A DNA stretch of 64,000 nucleotides from Peribolospora baueri. Its lineage: Eukaryota > Basidiomycota > Peribolosporomycetes > Peribolosporales > Peribolosporaceae. A program made the translations under genes and the position numbers. Shown one piece after another: positions 1 through 10,829 of this stretch. The notes beneath the pieces were generated by a model. That model was not told the origin of the DNA. It made no database searches and worked only from the letters and a program-made list of their open reading frames with translations. Each line of letters starts with the position of its first letter. Position 1 is the stretch's first letter. The DNA is taken from NCBI GenBank assembly GCA_029717555.1, contig JAMDHS010000099.1, positions 1-64,000 of the forward strand, in the 5' to 3' direction.

Positions 1-62
<62 letters not shown>
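1..62. repeat. 62-base poly(A) run at window edge
   Basis: The first 62 bases are all A. On the coding strand of the SYG1-like gene this is poly(T) inside an intron that opens just after the last visible exon. Two other introns in the window hold shorter T runs (plus-strand A runs at about 1045-1072 and 62339-62354). It may therefore be a genuine pyrimidine tract, or a collapsed assembly end. Confidence 0.8.
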
Positions 63-64
<2 letters not shown>

Positions 65-3000
65 CAATTCGGTCGCTCACAAGCGGCACCCCAATGGGTG
101 GATGTGTTGCATCGTTGCAAAGGGTTGTGCCAGTCTGCGTGTGCAAAGGACGTGAAAGAAAAAGGCCGACGATCAGGTGGCGAACACGAAGCGCGGGGGG
201 TCAGCAGACGGCAGGCACGCGCCCCGTCAACGTGCGCACACACTCACGGTGCTTGTAACCGCAGCCGAGCAAGTAGAGATTGGGGAAGGTGTACGAGAGC
301 GAATTGAGCTCGTCCCCGAGGAAAAAGTCTCTGAACTCGATGCGATAGAGGAGGCCGCCGGTGAAGACGCGGAGGAGGGAGCGAACAAACCAGATCCGCG
401 ATTTGATGTGCATGATCGGCAGGGGGTTGCAGATGAGCACGATGGTCACGACGAGCCATACCTTTTGGCGAGTAGGAAATGGACGAGCAAGGACGAGGTG
501 GGGTTGAGCGCGGGCCGGATAAAAGAGGTGGAGACGACGTGCAAGGTGAAAAGGTCGCGTGCGGATCGGACGACTCACCAAAGGCCAAGAGGTCGGCGAG
601 ATGGCCGCCGGCCAGGGATCGGCAAAGGTGAGCCAGAAAGCGTAAGAGAGGAGGAAGAATAGGAGCGAGGGCAGCTCGAAGTATCGGCGATAGTCGATCT
701 GAGTGCGCGGGTCGAACTCGAAGATGAAGGGCCAGTTGATGCGCGCCCAGTGCCAGGCTATGAGATTGACTCCGAACAGGAGGGAAAACACGACGGGGAT
801 GCTAGAAGAGGTGGGATTGCGGTAAAAGCGAGAGGGCGACTGGGGTGAGCGCACGTCACACCAGCCAGAAAAGCACCTACCTGCCCACGGCGGGGGGAAC
901 AGCGACTCACAAAAAGGCGCCGTAAAGGTGGAGGAGGCCTTGCCATTCTGGTATCTGAAGTTGCTTCTCATGCCTTTGAGCTGTCGTCGCCGGAAGAAGC
1001 AGAGGCGGTTGGGTGAGCGACGGCCGTTGCGGGGGAAAGCAAGGAAAAAAAAAGAAAAAAAAAAAAAAAAAAGAGCGTCGCTCACATTCTATCAACCCGG
1101 CAACGAGGGCAGGCAAGCCCAAACCGAGAAACATGCCGCTCCTCCACACCGAAAAGTAGTGCGACGTCGGGCCTTCCTGGAGCCTAAGCCTGCCGATGGC
1201 CTTTTTACGATCGCCGTGCGCAAAGTAAGCGGTGAAGACGTCCTCGACACGGCGCATCAACGCATCCACCTTGTCGGACACGACAAAGTTGGCCTGGTTG
1301 ACGCGCTCGGAATAGTAAAGCACCGAGCACGGGATTTCGCACGTCTTTTCAAACTTTTTAAGGATCTGGTGTTTTTTTTTTTCGTCGTTAGGTGAGACGG
1401 AGGCGGGGCGCAAAGAGAAGGGTGAGACGACGAGCAGAAGGAAGGGAAAGGGGCATTGCGCCCCGGAGCGAAGAGATGGGATGGCAAGGAAGACGCACCT
1501 TGAGGAACCCGGTCCGGTTGAGGATGCGGTAGTTCTTCAAGATCTGCAAAGTGCGATAGAACCTGAAAGACGAGGACGAGGGCCGAGATGAAGGAAGGGC
1601 CAGAGGGGGGACGGGGCTGGTAAGCGATCACGCTACGCCACGGCTGTGCAGGGTATCTGCGCGACCTGCACTCGTCAGCCCACGACGACGCACTCGAACA
1701 ACGCAGCCTTGAGCTTCCTCCTGGCCTGTCTATACTGCTCCGGATCGAGCACGACATCGGCGACGTCGACGTCGTCGTCGTCATCGTCGTTATCGTCGTC
1801 CCGTCTGCCCTGCCGCGAAGCGTTCGTGGCCGCCCTCGGCCGAGGGAACGTCTCTTGAGAGTGGACGGCGATGCCGTCGACGCTCGAAGACCGCGCCTCG
1901 GCGCCGGCGCCTTGGTCTCTCTCCAGCCCCAGAGAGGTTCGGCTCTTGTCCGCTAGGGGTGCCGGTGCCCTACGCGATGCGGCGGTCGAGCTGAGGGACG
2001 TGCGGACAACGACGACAGCGGCGGAGGACGGGCGGGGCATTTTGCGGTTAGCGTCCCCGTTGGACGGAAGGGAGGCGTCCGCTTTGGCCATGGCCCTGGC
2101 TTTGCCTTTGCCGTGGAGGAGAGAGGCTGGACGGTGGAGGAGGGTGTGGAGGAGGTCGGCGGTGGAGGAAGTCTGTTCGGCAGCAGTTTGGAGAGCCTGC
2201 AAGGGGGAAAAAAATGAGAATGGGGGGTGGAAGCGGTCAATGAAAGTATCGTGGTGTGACGGACGGACGGGTAGTCGACCTGGGGAACGGACGCACCTTG
2301 AACTCCTTTCGATGGGCGCTCAACTGCCTGAGCTGCCTAGAGAGCACTTCAAACCTCTCAACAGCCTCAGCCTCTCTCTCTTCGTAAAACACAAAAATCT
2401 TCTCAAGCTCCTTATCGAGGGCGACGAAAAACTGGCACTCGTCTTCGTCAAGGCGGGATAGGAGGTCTTCGAGGGTTAAAGGAGCGGGGAAGAAGCGCTG
2501 TGCGAGAGAGGACTTGGAGGAGGGACGTTTCATTTGGGCTGGGCGGAGGGCGGGGAGGGGAGGAGATGTCAGCAAGGGAGGGAAACGAAGGACGGCGAGC
2601 GATGGAGCGGAGGAGCTGACATTTCGCCTGTGGTTCCACGAGTGTCGCCGCCGCACCGCCGCTGACAGGATGCCACTCGGGGCCCATCTCAGTGCCCGCA
2701 CCAGCGCCCAACCGCTCGGACCACGTCATGTGTCGTGAGGGCGAGCTGGCGGGCGACGGGCCGGCGGCTGCGCCCATGAAGGGGCGCACGGGAGGGCGCT
2801 GGGAGGAGTCGCCGGGGGCTGTGGAAGAGCGTCGGGTGGGGAGCGGGGTTCGAGGGGATAGGGAAGTCGGTTCTGGGGAAGTGGAGGGGCGAAGGCGGGA
2901 GGAAGGGTCCGTGGGCGAAGACGGGGAGGCGGCGGAGAGCGGGTCGGGCAACGAGCTGAGCTGGTCATGACCCCGTTCGCGTCCGCGCTCGCGCTGCTCG

Positions 3001-3649
3001 GCGTCCGGATGAGGGGGCACGGCAAGAGGGTTGCTTCTAGCGATGCTGCCGTAGCCGTCGACGACGGGGCCGTGTGCGCAGGGACGGGAGAGATGGAGGT
3101 CATGGAGATGACCCGGTTTGGGAGCCTCGAGATCTACGCTGGCGGCGCGTTTGTCTTGGAGGACGTCCGCTTGTGTCTGTCGCGCCTCGGCCACGGGCTG
3201 CGACTCGGCGCGCGGAGGGCGGGCAGGGGTGGAAGGGCGGAGGAGGCGACCAAAGGAGACGGAGCGATGGAGGAGAGAGGAAGAAGGGGTGAGGCCATCA
3301 GGTTGGGAGGCCAGGGGATGCTGACGCAGTTGCTCTTGATGCTGAGCGATTTGCTTGATCACCTTTTTGAGCGCGCGATACTGTTAAGGTAGGAGACACG
3401 GAGCGCCGATACGAAGGGCGATGAGAGCGGAGCGAGAGGGCTCGGTTCGGTTCGATACGATTCGGCTCGGTTCGGTTTGGTTGCGCTCACGTTGATGTAA
3501 GCCTTGCGCCATTCGTCGACGGCCTCTTCTTCGAGGTGTCTCGCGCTGAAAGTGGGTGAAGCGAGGGGAAGAGGATGAGAATGCGTCGGCACCGGTTTTC
3601 ATGCGCACACCATAAAAGAAAAGAGACGAGGGGGAACTCACAACTTCAT
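1..3649 (-). CDS. SYG1: SYG1/XPR1-type SPX-EXS phosphate exporter, 3' end cut by window
   Basis: This membrane protein probably exports inorganic phosphate and senses inositol pyrophosphates through its SPX domain. The start ATG (3649) sits on an 8-base coding exon (3642-3649). It splices to exon 2 (3491-3545) to read MKFARHLEEEAVDEWRKAYI, the classic SPX start, then to exon 3 from 3380 (YRALKKVIKQI). A long Ser/Pro-rich insert follows, and the SPX helices resume near 2560-2300 (FFVALDKELEKIF). A second acidic linker ends near 1690. The EXS part follows: KNYRILNRTGF, FAHGDRKKAIGRLR, INWPFIFEFDPRTQIDYRRY, and DFFLGDELNSLSYTFPNLYL at about 330-250. One more exon (about 65-135) reads HHWHNPLQRCN, and the rest lies beyond the window. 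Motif order and spacing match the family; the two low-complexity insertions make it long. Phosphate export is known for XPR1; for fungal SYG1 it is inferred. Confidence 0.9.
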
Positions 3650-4893
3650 CGCTGCTACGCGCTCTCTCGCTGTCGCTCAGAGAAGGGGCGTCCGGACTGC
3701 GTCGCGCCGTTCGCCGTGCCGTCGTCCACGCCTCGGGGAGATGGAGATGGTGGTGAGGGAAATGATCCGGTCGCTGCGCGACGAGGAAAGTGGAAGGGGA
3801 GGAGAATGGGAAGGAAGGCCGCCGACGACACATGCGTTCCATTCCAGGCCAGCAATCAAGGAAGGCGAACCGGTGATGGGTTTTTTTTTGCCATCATTCT
3901 CATCTCTTCCCTTCCCCTTGCCTTTATCTCCCTATCGCCCCTTCGGATCGCATCATTCGATTAGATTGGCGCACGTGCCTTTATTTATGGGCCGGCCACG
4001 TGCCATGCCGCGAAAGACGGGCCGGCACGGCCCGACCGAGGACAGATGGATCGCCGGCGGTAGAGGCGGGTGACGGAGGACGGAGGAATGGAATGGAGGT
4101 TGGGCGAGCGCGAGCAAATGAGCAAGCAAGCAACCGTTTGTCTTTCTGTCTGTCTGTCTGTGTGTCTGTCCGTCTCTCTCTCTCTCTCGCGCCGTCACCT
4201 TCTCCCATCCGTCCCTTCCACGTGAGCCGGCCGCGCTCTCCGTCCGGGTTTCTTTTTCCCTTTTTTTCGCGCTAATGTGGAGCCCCGCTTGGACTCGAAT
4301 GGGCGCAACATGGCGCGGGCGATGTTCACGCCGCTATGCTGGACGAGGTGGGGCGTGTGTGTCTCCTCGTGCGATGTCCTCGGCGAGAGAGGCGCAGCGA
4401 TGACGTGAAGCGAGTGGAGTGGGGAGTGACAGCAAGACAGGCAAGGCAGATAGATGATGGATGGGCGGGCGCCGGCCGACGGGTGTGTTGCTCCATCGCC
4501 TCGCTCCGTGTGGACGACCTCGCCCGACGCCGTCCTCTTTTCGGCAATCCCCATCCCATCCATCTCCTTTTGGACCTGCGTCATTGCGAGACAGACTACG
4601 ACAGACGGACCGACTGGCGCACAGGCCCCCCCCCAAGCCGACGGCTGACCCCCTCGCCGACGGACGCGCCATCGTCCCCGCCTTGTTTCGGCTTTGTGCG
4701 AGGCCGGCCGGCGGATCAGTTCAGTGCCTGCCCTAGCATGGATGCGAGAGAGCCAAGATACATACATAACATAACATAAGATAACCGCTTGCCTCGTAAA
4801 TCGTCCTCCTCGCCATCCTCGCCCTCCTTTCTTCCTTGTCTCCCGCCTCGCCTCCTCCTTTCCTTTCTTCCCACCGCCAGCAGCGAGCCAGCC
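3650..4893. other. Divergent intergenic region with simple repeat
   Basis: No convincing gene. It is the shared upstream region of the SYG1-like gene (-) and the aldose epimerase (+). It holds a TGTC/CT microsatellite at 4141-4189, an ATAAC-rich stretch at 4761-4786, and a CT-rich tract (about 4800-4880) directly before the epimerase ATG, typical of fungal promoter/leader DNA. Confidence 0.6.
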
Positions 4894-6806
4894 ATGCACC
4901 TCTGCAACCCCTTCCTCGCCCTCCTCGCCCTCCTCCCCTTCGCCTCGGCCACGCCGGCGCCCCCCATCGACGCTCCTTTCTCCCTCTTCCCCCGCAATGC
5001 CTCCGCCTCCTCCCCTTCTGCCGTGCCCCCCTTCCCCTCCGTCTACCCCTACAACGAGATCGGCCTCGAGGCGACCGACGGCAGCATCAGGGCCGTCTTC
5101 CTGCCTTACGCCGCCACCGTCACCGAGCTTTGGGTCAAGGACAGGGAAGGCCAGTGGAGGGACGTCGTGCTCGGCTATGATAACAAGACGAACTATGGCA
5201 CCGACCCTATCCACCCGCGCTTCGGACCCATCGTCGGGCGCTACGCCAACCGTGAGCGCGCTCGTTGGAGGCGAACGACGAACGAACGAAGAGTCTATCC
5301 CGTCGCCGCCGTGCTCACTCTTCGCGCTGCCATCCCTCTACCCCGCTTCTCTCACAGGCATCAAGAACGGTACCTTTGTCGTCGATGGCATCACCTACCA
5401 CACCCCGCTCAACGAGAACGGTCGCGACACCCTCCACGGGGGTACAATCGGGTGAGCGCCAGGGAAAGAGAGGGAGTGTGTGTGTGTGTGCGTGAGAGAG
5501 TGTCGTCATCGACCCGAGTCTCAACATTCGCACGCCTTCGCCCCGTCCAGGTACGACAATTCGTCGTTCACCATCACCAACCTCTCTTCCAACTCTGTCA
5601 CCTTCTCTCACTACGATCCCGACGGCAACCAGGGTTTCCCCGGCGCGGTAACGTCCCACGCCACGTACACCCTCCTCCCCAACTCGACCTGGCATCTCAC
5701 CCTCACCGCTACGGCGACGAAGCGCACTCCGGTACGTGTCTCCATCTCTTCCGCCTCCCTCCTTTCCTTTCCCTTCCTTTCGAACGTCGACTGCTGGCCA
5801 GAGAATGAAAACGTTGTACCTGTTGTCCATCCCGCAGCTCATGCTCAGCTCGCACACGTACTGGAACCTAGAAGCATACCGCGAGACGCAGAACATCATG
5901 GACCACATGTTCCATCTACCCAAGGCCGACAAGGTGGTCAAGACGGACAGCATCTTGATCCCCACCGGAGACTACATCGACGTGGGAGCCGTGGATGCCT
6001 ACGATTTTAGGCAGGCCAGGTCGTTCGGCAGTCGGTGCGCACCTTTCCTTCCCGCGAGACGCCTCGACGACGACGGCCAAGGAAACGCTGATCCGCACCC
6101 CCCCTTTTTCCTCCCCACCGTCGTGTCCATCAGCTTCAACGCCACCCAAGGCTTCTGTGGCGCCAACTGCCTAGGTGTGTCGCTCATCGCGCTCCCCTCT
6201 TTCGCCACCACTCCGTCCGTCCGCCAGCCTGACAGACGCATGGTTCCTCTCGCCAGGCTATGACACGTGCTTTGTCCAGAGTTACCCGCAGAGGTACAGC
6301 CCTGCCATCGAGATGTGGTCGCCCCATTCTGGGTGAGTGAGAGTGACCGCGACGTTGACACGGCCGACACGAGTTCACACCCCCCTCCCCGCTGGTGTGC
6401 GTTGTCTTCGTCGACTCGCCGCGCGATAGCATCAAGTTGACCGTCACCTCGGACCAAAGTGATGCCCCTTTCTGACTCTTCCTCGACCCGCACCCGCACC
6501 ATCCTGGCAACCGCACACTCACCTCGCACTCCTTTCCGTTTCCACACTTTCTTCAAACGCTCGACAGAGGCGATTCAAGTCTACACGTGCGACGGCATAG
6601 CCTCGGCGACGCTCAAGATCCCTCGCAAGGCGTCCCAAGGCGGCGACGGGACGACGAACGTGTTCTACGACAACCACAGCTGTGTCGTTCTGGAGATGGA
6701 GGACGTGATCGACGCTATCAATTATCCCTCGTACGGCCGCGACGAGATCTACGGCCCCGATCGCCCGTACTTGTGGAACGCCGAGTACAAGTTCAGCACC
6801 GTCTGA
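4894..6806 (+). CDS. Secreted aldose 1-epimerase (galactose mutarotase family), 404 aa
   Basis: It interconverts alpha and beta anomers of aldoses, here probably outside the cell or in the secretory path. The start (4894) opens a signal peptide (MHLCNPFLALLALLPFASA). Exons are 4894-5251, 5358-5451, 5551-5731, 5838-6034, 6134-6174, 6257-6332, 6430-6458 and 6568-6806, totalling 405 codons with stop. Family motifs in order are RFGPIVGRYANR, ENGRDTLHGG (active-site region), SSHTYWNL (family H-x-Y-x-N-L), DAYDFRQARSFGSR and GYDTCF. The C-terminus ends DRPYLWNAEYKFSTV. Length suits secreted fungal members. Exon 7 is only 29 bases. The next gene downstream is a sugar-acid-type dehydrogenase on the same strand, so a shared role in sugar use is possible but not shown. 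Confidence 0.9.
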
Positions 6807-7561
6807 TCAAAGCGCGTATGCCGCGTCGCGTCGAGAAGGAGGAGGAGGAGGAGTACGTTGGGCCGCCTGGACCGACAGGAATGGAAACCGCTTTCGCTTT
6901 CTTTTACCCGTCGTACGAACGAAACCCCTTACACTTCTAATATCCCGTCGGCCTGAGCTATCTATGTACGTACGTATGTAATGCGTGTATGTATGGACCT
7001 AGCTACAGATCCACGAGCTCACCGACTCGACTCATCGATACCTGCCTGCCTATCCCTTCCTCGCCCGCCGTATGTATATGTATGTACGTCCATACATACA
7101 TACGTACACACGTACACTCTCCTGTACGTGTACGTCGCCGGCCACGTCGCAGCGTACTACTCGTCTCGTCTCGTCTCGTCTCGAGTGAGCCGTGGTAAGA
7201 ACGTGACGACTGATTCCATCTTTCGCCTTCCATCCTCTGTCTGTCCTCCGTCTTCGTCTCGGCATCGCCGACGACGGTCTTCCATTCCCATACCCATTTG
7301 TCCGCCATCGTCGATCGGCGGGCCACGCATCGGCCGGTCGGACCGGTCTCCGGTCCGCACCGGCGTCTGCGGCGTTGGGCCCCCGCGTTGCGTTCCTGTG
7401 CGCTTTGCGTGCCCGTATGAAGGAGGCCTTCTGTTGCTCGAACGACATCGACCGGACGAAGTAAGAAAATAAGAACTGACCTCGTCTCCATCTCGACCAT
7501 CACCAGCACCCCTCCTCTTCCGCAAACCTCCGTCACCCCTCCCCCAGCCTCCTCGCCTAAG
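6807..7561. other. Intergenic region with TACA/TACG repeats
   Basis: No gene seen. The 3' flank of the epimerase holds TACG/TACA tetranucleotide repeats (about 6961-7135) and a TCTCG pentamer repeat (about 7161-7184). The stretch before 7562 is C-rich and forms the leader of the dehydrogenase. Confidence 0.6.
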
Positions 7562-9261
7562 ATGAGCGCCGCCCCCGCCCCCGCCCCCGCCTCGGCCTCC
7601 TTCCTGGAAGCCTTCTTCTCCTTGAGCGGCAAGACTGCCCTTGTAACGTGCGTACCCATCCCTCATCTCGTCTCATATCAACGCTGGAGTGGTGCGTGGG
7701 TGGCGACGCCCATGTCCATACAGGATGCTCCTCGCCTGGTCCGCTCGAGCTCGAGCTCGCCGAGAGACCTCATATCTCCCCAGCGCACCCACGACGGGCG
7801 GACGGCCTGCCAAGCGGTCGCCGGACGGAATGCGGCGCGGAACGGAACGGAAAGAGCTGACCACCCTCCCCCGCATCGCTCCCGTCTATCTCCCTTTTCT
7901 TTTTGTTTTCCGGTTGGCGTTTTCCGCAGCGGTGGCACGAGGGGCATCGGCCAGGCGATCGCCGTGGCTCTGGCACAGGCAGGGGCGGACGTCGTGTTGC
8001 TTCAGGTGAGTGAGCGAGCGACCCGGTGGGGATGGGAGCCGTCCCGTACCCGTCTCCTCATCTTTGCGCCATCCCCCCGTCCTGACCATGCTTCCGCCAT
8101 CTCCCGTCCCCCATCGCGCACACGCGTCCAGCGCGACCCCACGAACGACTCGGCCGCGGCTCGCATCCGCGCGCTCGGCCGCAAAGCCACCGTCGTCGCC
8201 TGCGACCTGACCGACGCGGCCCGGGTCAAGGCCGTTGTCCGCGAAGTTGTCGAAGCTGGGCATGTGTTGGACGTCTTGGTCAACTGTGGAGGCATCCAGA
8301 GGAGGCACCCTGCTGAGGTGTTTCCCGATTCGGATTGGGACGAGGTCGGTGATGGTGGGCGGACGGGGTGCGGATGTGGGGGGTCGTCCGTTCGTAGCTC
8401 AAACGAGCTGTCCTTCTTCTGTCCATTTCCACTCTTGTCCTTCCCTTCGACGCCCATGCCCAAAGGTCCTCCAAGTCAATCTCACCTCGTGCTTTACCCT
8501 CGCTCGTGACGTCGGCAAGCACATGCTCGAGGTCCGCGCTAAGCCCGGCGAAGAGAACAGGGCGAGGGGCAAGATCATCAACATTGCCTCCCTCGTTTCC
8601 TTCCAGGGTTAGCGACGGCGGACGGGGACGAGGTAAGGCGCGGTCCAGCGAGGCTACTTACTCAACGAATGCTCCGCTTTCCGCCCCTTCCCGCCTCCAG
8701 GCGGTCTCACCGTGCCGGCCTACGCCGCCGCCAAGCACGGCATCCTCGGTATGACAAAGGCCCTCTCGAACGACTGGGCCGGCAAGGGCATCAACGTCAA
8801 CGCTATCGCCCCGGGCTACATCGACACTGAGGTTGGTCCTCGTCGCTTTGATCTTCCCGAGCCTTCCGATTGTTTCCTATTTTTTTTCTTCTTCTTTCCT
8901 TTCCTTTCCGCCTAACCGAACGACCACCTTGCCCACGACCCGCGCCAGATGAACTCGGCGCTGATCGCCAACCCGACGCGGTCGCGACAGATCTTCGAGC
9001 GCATGCCCATCGGGAAGTGGGGCAAGCCGGAGGACATGGTCGGCGCCGCCGTCTTCCTCGCCAGCCCGGCGAGCGATTACGTGTGCGGCGAGTGTATCAC
9101 GGTGAGTGTTCTCCGGTGCCTACTACCCGTCCCGGTTGCGGGCGGTTTAGCGTGCCCGTCCTCTCCCTCCACGCTGACCCGCCGTCCGTCTGTCTGTCTG
9201 TCCTGTCCTGTCCACGCAAACCGCCTGACAAAAGGTCGACGGCGGCTGGATGGCTCGCTAA
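7562..9261 (+). CDS. Short-chain dehydrogenase/reductase, KduD-like, 275 aa
   Basis: This is an NAD(P)-dependent oxidoreductase, closest by eye to 2-deoxy-D-gluconate 3-dehydrogenase/KduD. Seven exons (7562-7647, 7930-8005, 8132-8344, 8466-8607, 8701-8831, 8949-9101, 9235-9261) give 276 codons with stop. The first exon ends inside the nucleotide-binding motif, restored as TGGTRGIG. Other motifs are [14 protein letters not shown] (KduD-like), [10 protein letters not shown] (catalytic Ser), YAAAKHG (Y-x3-K), IAPGYIDT and the terminal VDGGWMAR. The last coding exon is just 27 bases. Exon 3 uses a weak donor (GTCGGT), required for the frame. No signal peptide is seen, so it is probably cytosolic. 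Substrate is inferred. Confidence 0.9.
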
Positions 9262-9654
9262 GCGACTGGAAGCGACGGCAAAGAGCGGCAGGAGCTCCTC
9301 CCGTGACCTTCTCCCTCCGGAGGGAAGCTCCGAGTTTCACATCGGTACCCGCACATATAATGTTACGTATGTAGACGCGTTAGAACAGGGTTGGAATCAG
9401 CTTCGTTCGGACGTCCGCGCGACCGCGCGGAAAAACAAATGTACGTGGGCGCTTCCACTGCCGCGTGTAAGTAGGTCTCATTCGAAGAGCAGATCGGCTA
9501 AGCCACAGTCGTCGGTCGTCGGGTCAGTCCGCACACACACTCTCTCACCACCGGCTGAACCTGGCCGGGAGAGACCTGATCTGAGTTACAAGGACCCACG
9601 GAGACCGCCACCCATCGCTGAACGACTCGCCCACCTCAGCCAAATCCTATCCCT
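9262..9654. other. Convergent intergenic spacer
   Basis: This lies between the 3' ends of the dehydrogenase (+) and the next minus-strand gene. I see no coding sequence, repeat or RNA gene. Confidence 0.5.
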
Positions 9655-10560
9655 TCATCCCTCCCGTACCGTCCCGTCGTTCTCCAGTCCCGCCACGCCA
9701 GAGTCCCTCGGCTGTAGCCTCACGGGCGCCACGTCTTCCCCCGGCTTGGCCGGCCAGGGTAAGGCGAGTACGCCCCAATTCGGGGAAGCCGCGGGTGTGG
9801 TAGAGAGGTCGACGCCCTTCCTTGCCCGGCCGACGGGGGTGGATTCCGCCGCGACGATGCGGGGAGGCGGCGGGCGGCTCGAGGTGGGAGATGGCGACGC
9901 GTCGTCGGCGTCTTCGTCGATGGTGGGCAGAGAAAGCTTGGACGTGCGAGCCAACTTGGGCGTCCGGAACGAAGCGCCTGGGCGATGCAGCTCGTCCTCT
10001 CCTACGCCGGCTTCCTCGGCGCCCGCTTCCTCTCTCGCTCTCTTCCTACCCACATCCTCCGCCCCACTGGCATCCATCCGCCTCGCCCAAACCTTCCTTC
10101 GCTCGAGCAATTCGGCGGCTGACCACCCCCGCCGGGCGGCCTCTCGAAGTTCTTCGACGCACAGGCGGACGTCCTCGCTGTGCGCATACAGGAGGCCCTT
10201 CGAGTAGTGCTCCATGGCCGCGGAGAGGTCGTTGCGCGATTCGGCGGCCCTGCGACGCGAGCAGTGAAATTTCGTCGTGGAACGAAGCGAGTGAGCGAGG
10301 AAGCAAACGGTCGAAGCATCAGTGAACGAAGTGACGGCCACAGCCGACAGAACCCCCCGGTTGAGAACGGAGGGAGGTACGCACCTCGCCAGAGCGATGC
10401 ACGCGCGCGCAGTCTTTTCCCTCGTAGTGGGGCTCAACAAACTCGCGAGCTCTTCGACGTGCTCATCGTGCGATCGACACAGATCCCGGCGGCCGCTCGG
10501 CGCACCGGTCTCACTACCGTCGTCCTCTTCACCGCTCATCCTGGTCGTCAGCATCATCAC
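9655..10560 (-). CDS. Hypothetical TPR-like protein, or tail of the kinesin gene
   Basis: Not recognised as a named protein. Two exons (10385-10560 and 9655-10249, minus) give about 256 aa from the first ATG; the ATG at 10539 is an alternative. After an acidic start it reads LASLLSPTTREKTARACIAL and then NDLSAAMEHYSKGLLYAHS, a helix pair resembling one TPR repeat. A basic/acidic linker and a Pro-rich disordered C-terminus follow. It begins only about 290 bases downstream of the kinesin stop on the same strand. A donor overlapping that stop (10833) joins an acceptor before 10540 in frame, so this may be the kinesin tail instead of a separate gene. Confidence 0.55.
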   Translation of the reverse strand: MMMLTTRMSGEEDDGSETGAPSGRRDLCRSHDEHVEELASLLSPTTREKTARACIALARCVPPSVLNRGVLSAVAVTSFTDASTVCFLAHSLRSTTKFHCSRRRAAESRNDLSAAMEHYSKGLLYAHSEDVRLCVEELREAARRGWSAAELLERRKVWARRMDASGAEDVGRKRAREEAGAEEAGVGEDELHRPGASFRTPKLARTSKLSLPTIDEDADDASPSPTSSRPPPPRIVAAESTPVGRARKGVDLSTTPAASPNWGVLALPWPAKPGEDVAPVRLQPRDSGVAGLENDGTVREG

Positions 10561-10829
10561 CGGCCGTTCATGATCGAAATCCGGCGAGAAGAGCGTTGAG
10601 AGACGGATCCGGAACGAGAGCGTGGACGGGGAAGGGATGGGGAGAGAGGACGAGGAGGGGGACGGGGGTGCATCCGAGCGAAGCGGACGAGGACGACGAA
10701 AAGGAAAACGAGGAAGGACCTGCGTCCGTCGGTCAGCGTTTCCGTCGCCGGATAAGAATTAGCGTAAATTCTATGGAAGGGGTTGGAACGGGCCGTTGGA
10801 GGCGCGAGCGTGACGGGACGGGCGGACAC

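Noticed and set aside
3440-3490. CGGTTCGG/TTCGA repeats resembling a tRNA B box
   Set aside because: They lie in an intron of the SYG1-like gene, with no A box, acceptor stem or cloverleaf.
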